From Pseudomonas sp. S04 (GTDB taxonomy: Bacteria > Pseudomonadota > Gammaproteobacteria > Pseudomonadales > Pseudomonadaceae), in NCBI RefSeq assembly GCF_009834545.1, contig NZ_CP019427.1:1013001-1077000 (forward strand): a stretch of 64,000 bases of DNA, written 5' to 3'. Under the pieces are notes generated by a model. It made no database searches, was not told the DNA's origin, and worked only from the letters and a program-made list of their open reading frames with translations. How positions within the stretch are numbered: position 1 is the first letter of the stretch; every line of letters starts with the position of its first letter. Shown piece by piece: positions 62,720-64,000 of this stretch. The translations under genes and the position numbers were made by a program.

Positions 62720-64000
62720 TTACCAGCAGATGCCTTCGGTGCGGCCGCTGACGCTGGTGGCCTTGGACATGAAGCCCACCAGGTCGATGACCTGTTTGCC
62801 GTGGGGCGCGTCCTGGGCCAGGGCGCGGAACTTCTCGTCACGGTTGCCGAGGATGATCACGTCGCAGTTGTCGATCACCGAGTCGAAGTCCGAGTTGAGC
62901 AGGGACGAGACGTGGGGGATCTTCGACTCGATGTAGTCGCGGTTGGCGCCGTGAACCCGGGCGTACTCGACATTGCTGTCGTAGATGCTCAGGTCGTAGC
63001 CCTTGCCGATGAGCATTTCTGCCAGGTCTACCAGCGGGCTTTCGCGCAGGTCGTCGGTGCCCGCCTTGAAGCTCAGGCCGAGCAGGGCGATCTTGCGTTT
63101 GTCGTGGCTTTCGACGATGTCGAAGGCGTTCTGCACCTGTGACTCGTTACTGCGCATCAACGAGTTGAGCAGCGGCGCCTCGACATCCAGGGAGCTGGCG
63201 CGGTAGGTCAGGGCGCGCACGTCCTTGGGCAGGCAGGAACCGCCGAAGGCGAAGCCCGGGCGCATGTAGTACTGGGACAGGTTGAGGGTCTTGTCCTGGC
63301 AGACCACGTCCATCACATCGCGGCCATCGACGCCGACGGCCTTGGCGATGTTGCCGATTTCGTTGGCGAAGGTCACTTTGGTGGCGTGCCAGACGTTGCA
63401 GGTGTACTTGATCATCTCGGCCACGGCGATGTCCTTGCGGATGATCGGCGCGTCGAGTTCTTCGTACAGCGATTGCAGAACGTCGCCCGAGGCGGTGTCG
63501 AATTCGCCGATCACGGTCATCGGCGGCTGGTCGTAGTCCTTGATCGCCGTGCTTTCACGCAGGAACTCAGGATTGACCGCAACGCCGAAGTCGATCCCGG
63601 CCTTCTTGCCCGAGCAGTCTTCGAGGATCGGGATCACCACGTTGGCCACGGTGCCCGGCAATACGGTGCTGCGCACCACGATGGTGTGGCGGGTGGTCTT
63701 GTCACGCAGGACAAAACCAATCTCGCGGCATACCGCCTCGATGTAGTTGAGTTCCAGGTCGCCGTTTTTCTTGCTGGGCGTACCGACGCAGATCATCGAC
63801 AGGTCGGTGTCGCGAATGGCCTCGGCGAAGTTGGTGGTACCCCGCAGGCGACCGGTCTGGATGCCTTGTGCGAGTAGCTCGCCCAGGCCCGGTTCAACGA
63901 TCGGCGAACGACCGGCATTGATCATATCGATCTTGTCTTTGGCGACATCGACGCCGACGACGTCATGGCCTCGTGCAGACAGGCAACCGGCACAGACTGC
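62720..64000 (-). CDS. algD: GDP-mannose 6-dehydrogenase AlgD (5' end outside the window)
   Basis: The 3' 426 codons of a UDP-glucose/GDP-mannose dehydrogenase family enzyme, running in frame to the last base of the window; about ten codons and the promoter are missing. The catalytic Cys lies in FAFGGSCLPKDVRAL. The first visible residues (AVCAGCLSARGHDVVGVDV) are part of the N-terminal NAD-binding fold. It makes GDP-mannuronate, the committed and rate-limiting step of alginate synthesis, and is first in the operon. Confidence 0.97.
   Translation of the reverse strand, partial: AVCAGCLSARGHDVVGVDVAKDKIDMINAGRSPIVEPGLGELLAQGIQTGRLRGTTNFAEAIRDTDLSMICVGTPSKKNGDLELNYIEAVCREIGFVLRDKTTRHTIVVRSTVLPGTVANVVIPILEDCSGKKAGIDFGVAVNPEFLRESTAIKDYDQPPMTVIGEFDTASGDVLQSLYEELDAPIIRKDIAVAEMIKYTCNVWHATKVTFANEIGNIAKAVGVDGRDVMDVVCQDKTLNLSQYYMRPGFAFGGSCLPKDVRALTYRASSLDVEAPLLNSLMRSNESQVQNAFDIVESHDKRKIALLGLSFKAGTDDLRESPLVDLAEMLIGKGYDLSIYDSNVEYARVHGANRDYIESKIPHVSSLLNSDFDSVIDNCDVIILGNRDEKFRALAQDAPHGKQVIDLVGFMSKATSVSGRTEGICW

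Overview
The window looks like a chromosomal segment of a fluorescent-group Pseudomonas. It is GC-rich and carries the complete twelve-gene alginate operon in canonical order, an hmgR/hmgA-fahA-maiA homogentisate cluster, yebG and psiE homologues, FecI/FecR/TonB iron signalling, and many REP/REPIN elements of the tgtgggagcgggcttgcccg type typical of P. fluorescens relatives. All of this was read from sequence without database searches.

Layout. 1-5295: the tail of a DUF1302 outer-membrane protein, a DUF1329 partner and a MalT-like LuxR regulator. 5298-9527: IclR-type HmgR divergent from hmgA-fahA-maiA, which converts homogentisate (from Tyr/Phe) to fumarate and acetoacetate, with overlapping ATTACG/CGTAAT operator palindromes between them. 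9544-15933: a methyltransferase, a SirB1 family protein, a Glu/Leu/Phe/Val dehydrogenase homologue lacking its catalytic lysine, an acyl-CoA dehydrogenase, yebG with a LexA box, psiE and a DUF3509 protein. 16085-20083: a REPIN with an internal tandem expansion, then serine transporter, serine dehydratase and divergent LysR regulator. 20295-23232: an HPF/RaiA-like protein, then a 14-TM MFS exporter with divergent LysR. 23289-29729: a Fur box followed by DUF3649-PepSY-DUF3325-FecI-FecR-TonB receptor, an iron-siderophore surface-signalling locus. 29889-36042: a PBP4-like lipoprotein, AraC and EamA genes, an AT-rich DUF2165 gene, a 2-hydroxyacid dehydrogenase and a LysR gene.

36223-40979 encodes an AaeAB-like tripartite efflux system (NodT-FUSC-DUF1656-HlyD). 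About 40989-43305 is a large palindromic intergenic module with nested hairpins and a (CTGGCT)7 tract at its centre. An intact IS3-family (IS150-type) element with 3-bp target duplications has split its right arm. 43326-47361 holds an NTF2-like protein and MFS exporter opposite a LysR gene with a perfect palindromic operator, then an SDR and a small membrane protein.

47439-64000 is the alginate locus on the minus strand: algD (5' end outside the window), alg8, alg44, algK, algE, algG, algX, algL, algI, algJ, algF, algA, closed by a very strong terminator. AlgD and AlgA make GDP-mannuronate. Alg8/Alg44 polymerise under c-di-GMP control. AlgG, AlgK, AlgX, AlgL and AlgE epimerise, scaffold, trim and export. 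AlgI, AlgJ, AlgF and AlgX acetylate. Three REPINs and one other inverted repeat sit inside this operon, and one REPIN lies in frame within the 5' coding region of algK.

I did not find a clearly new multi-gene system. The most unusual signals are the algK REPIN, the K-to-V change in the dehydrogenase, and the palindromic module with its compensating hairpins.
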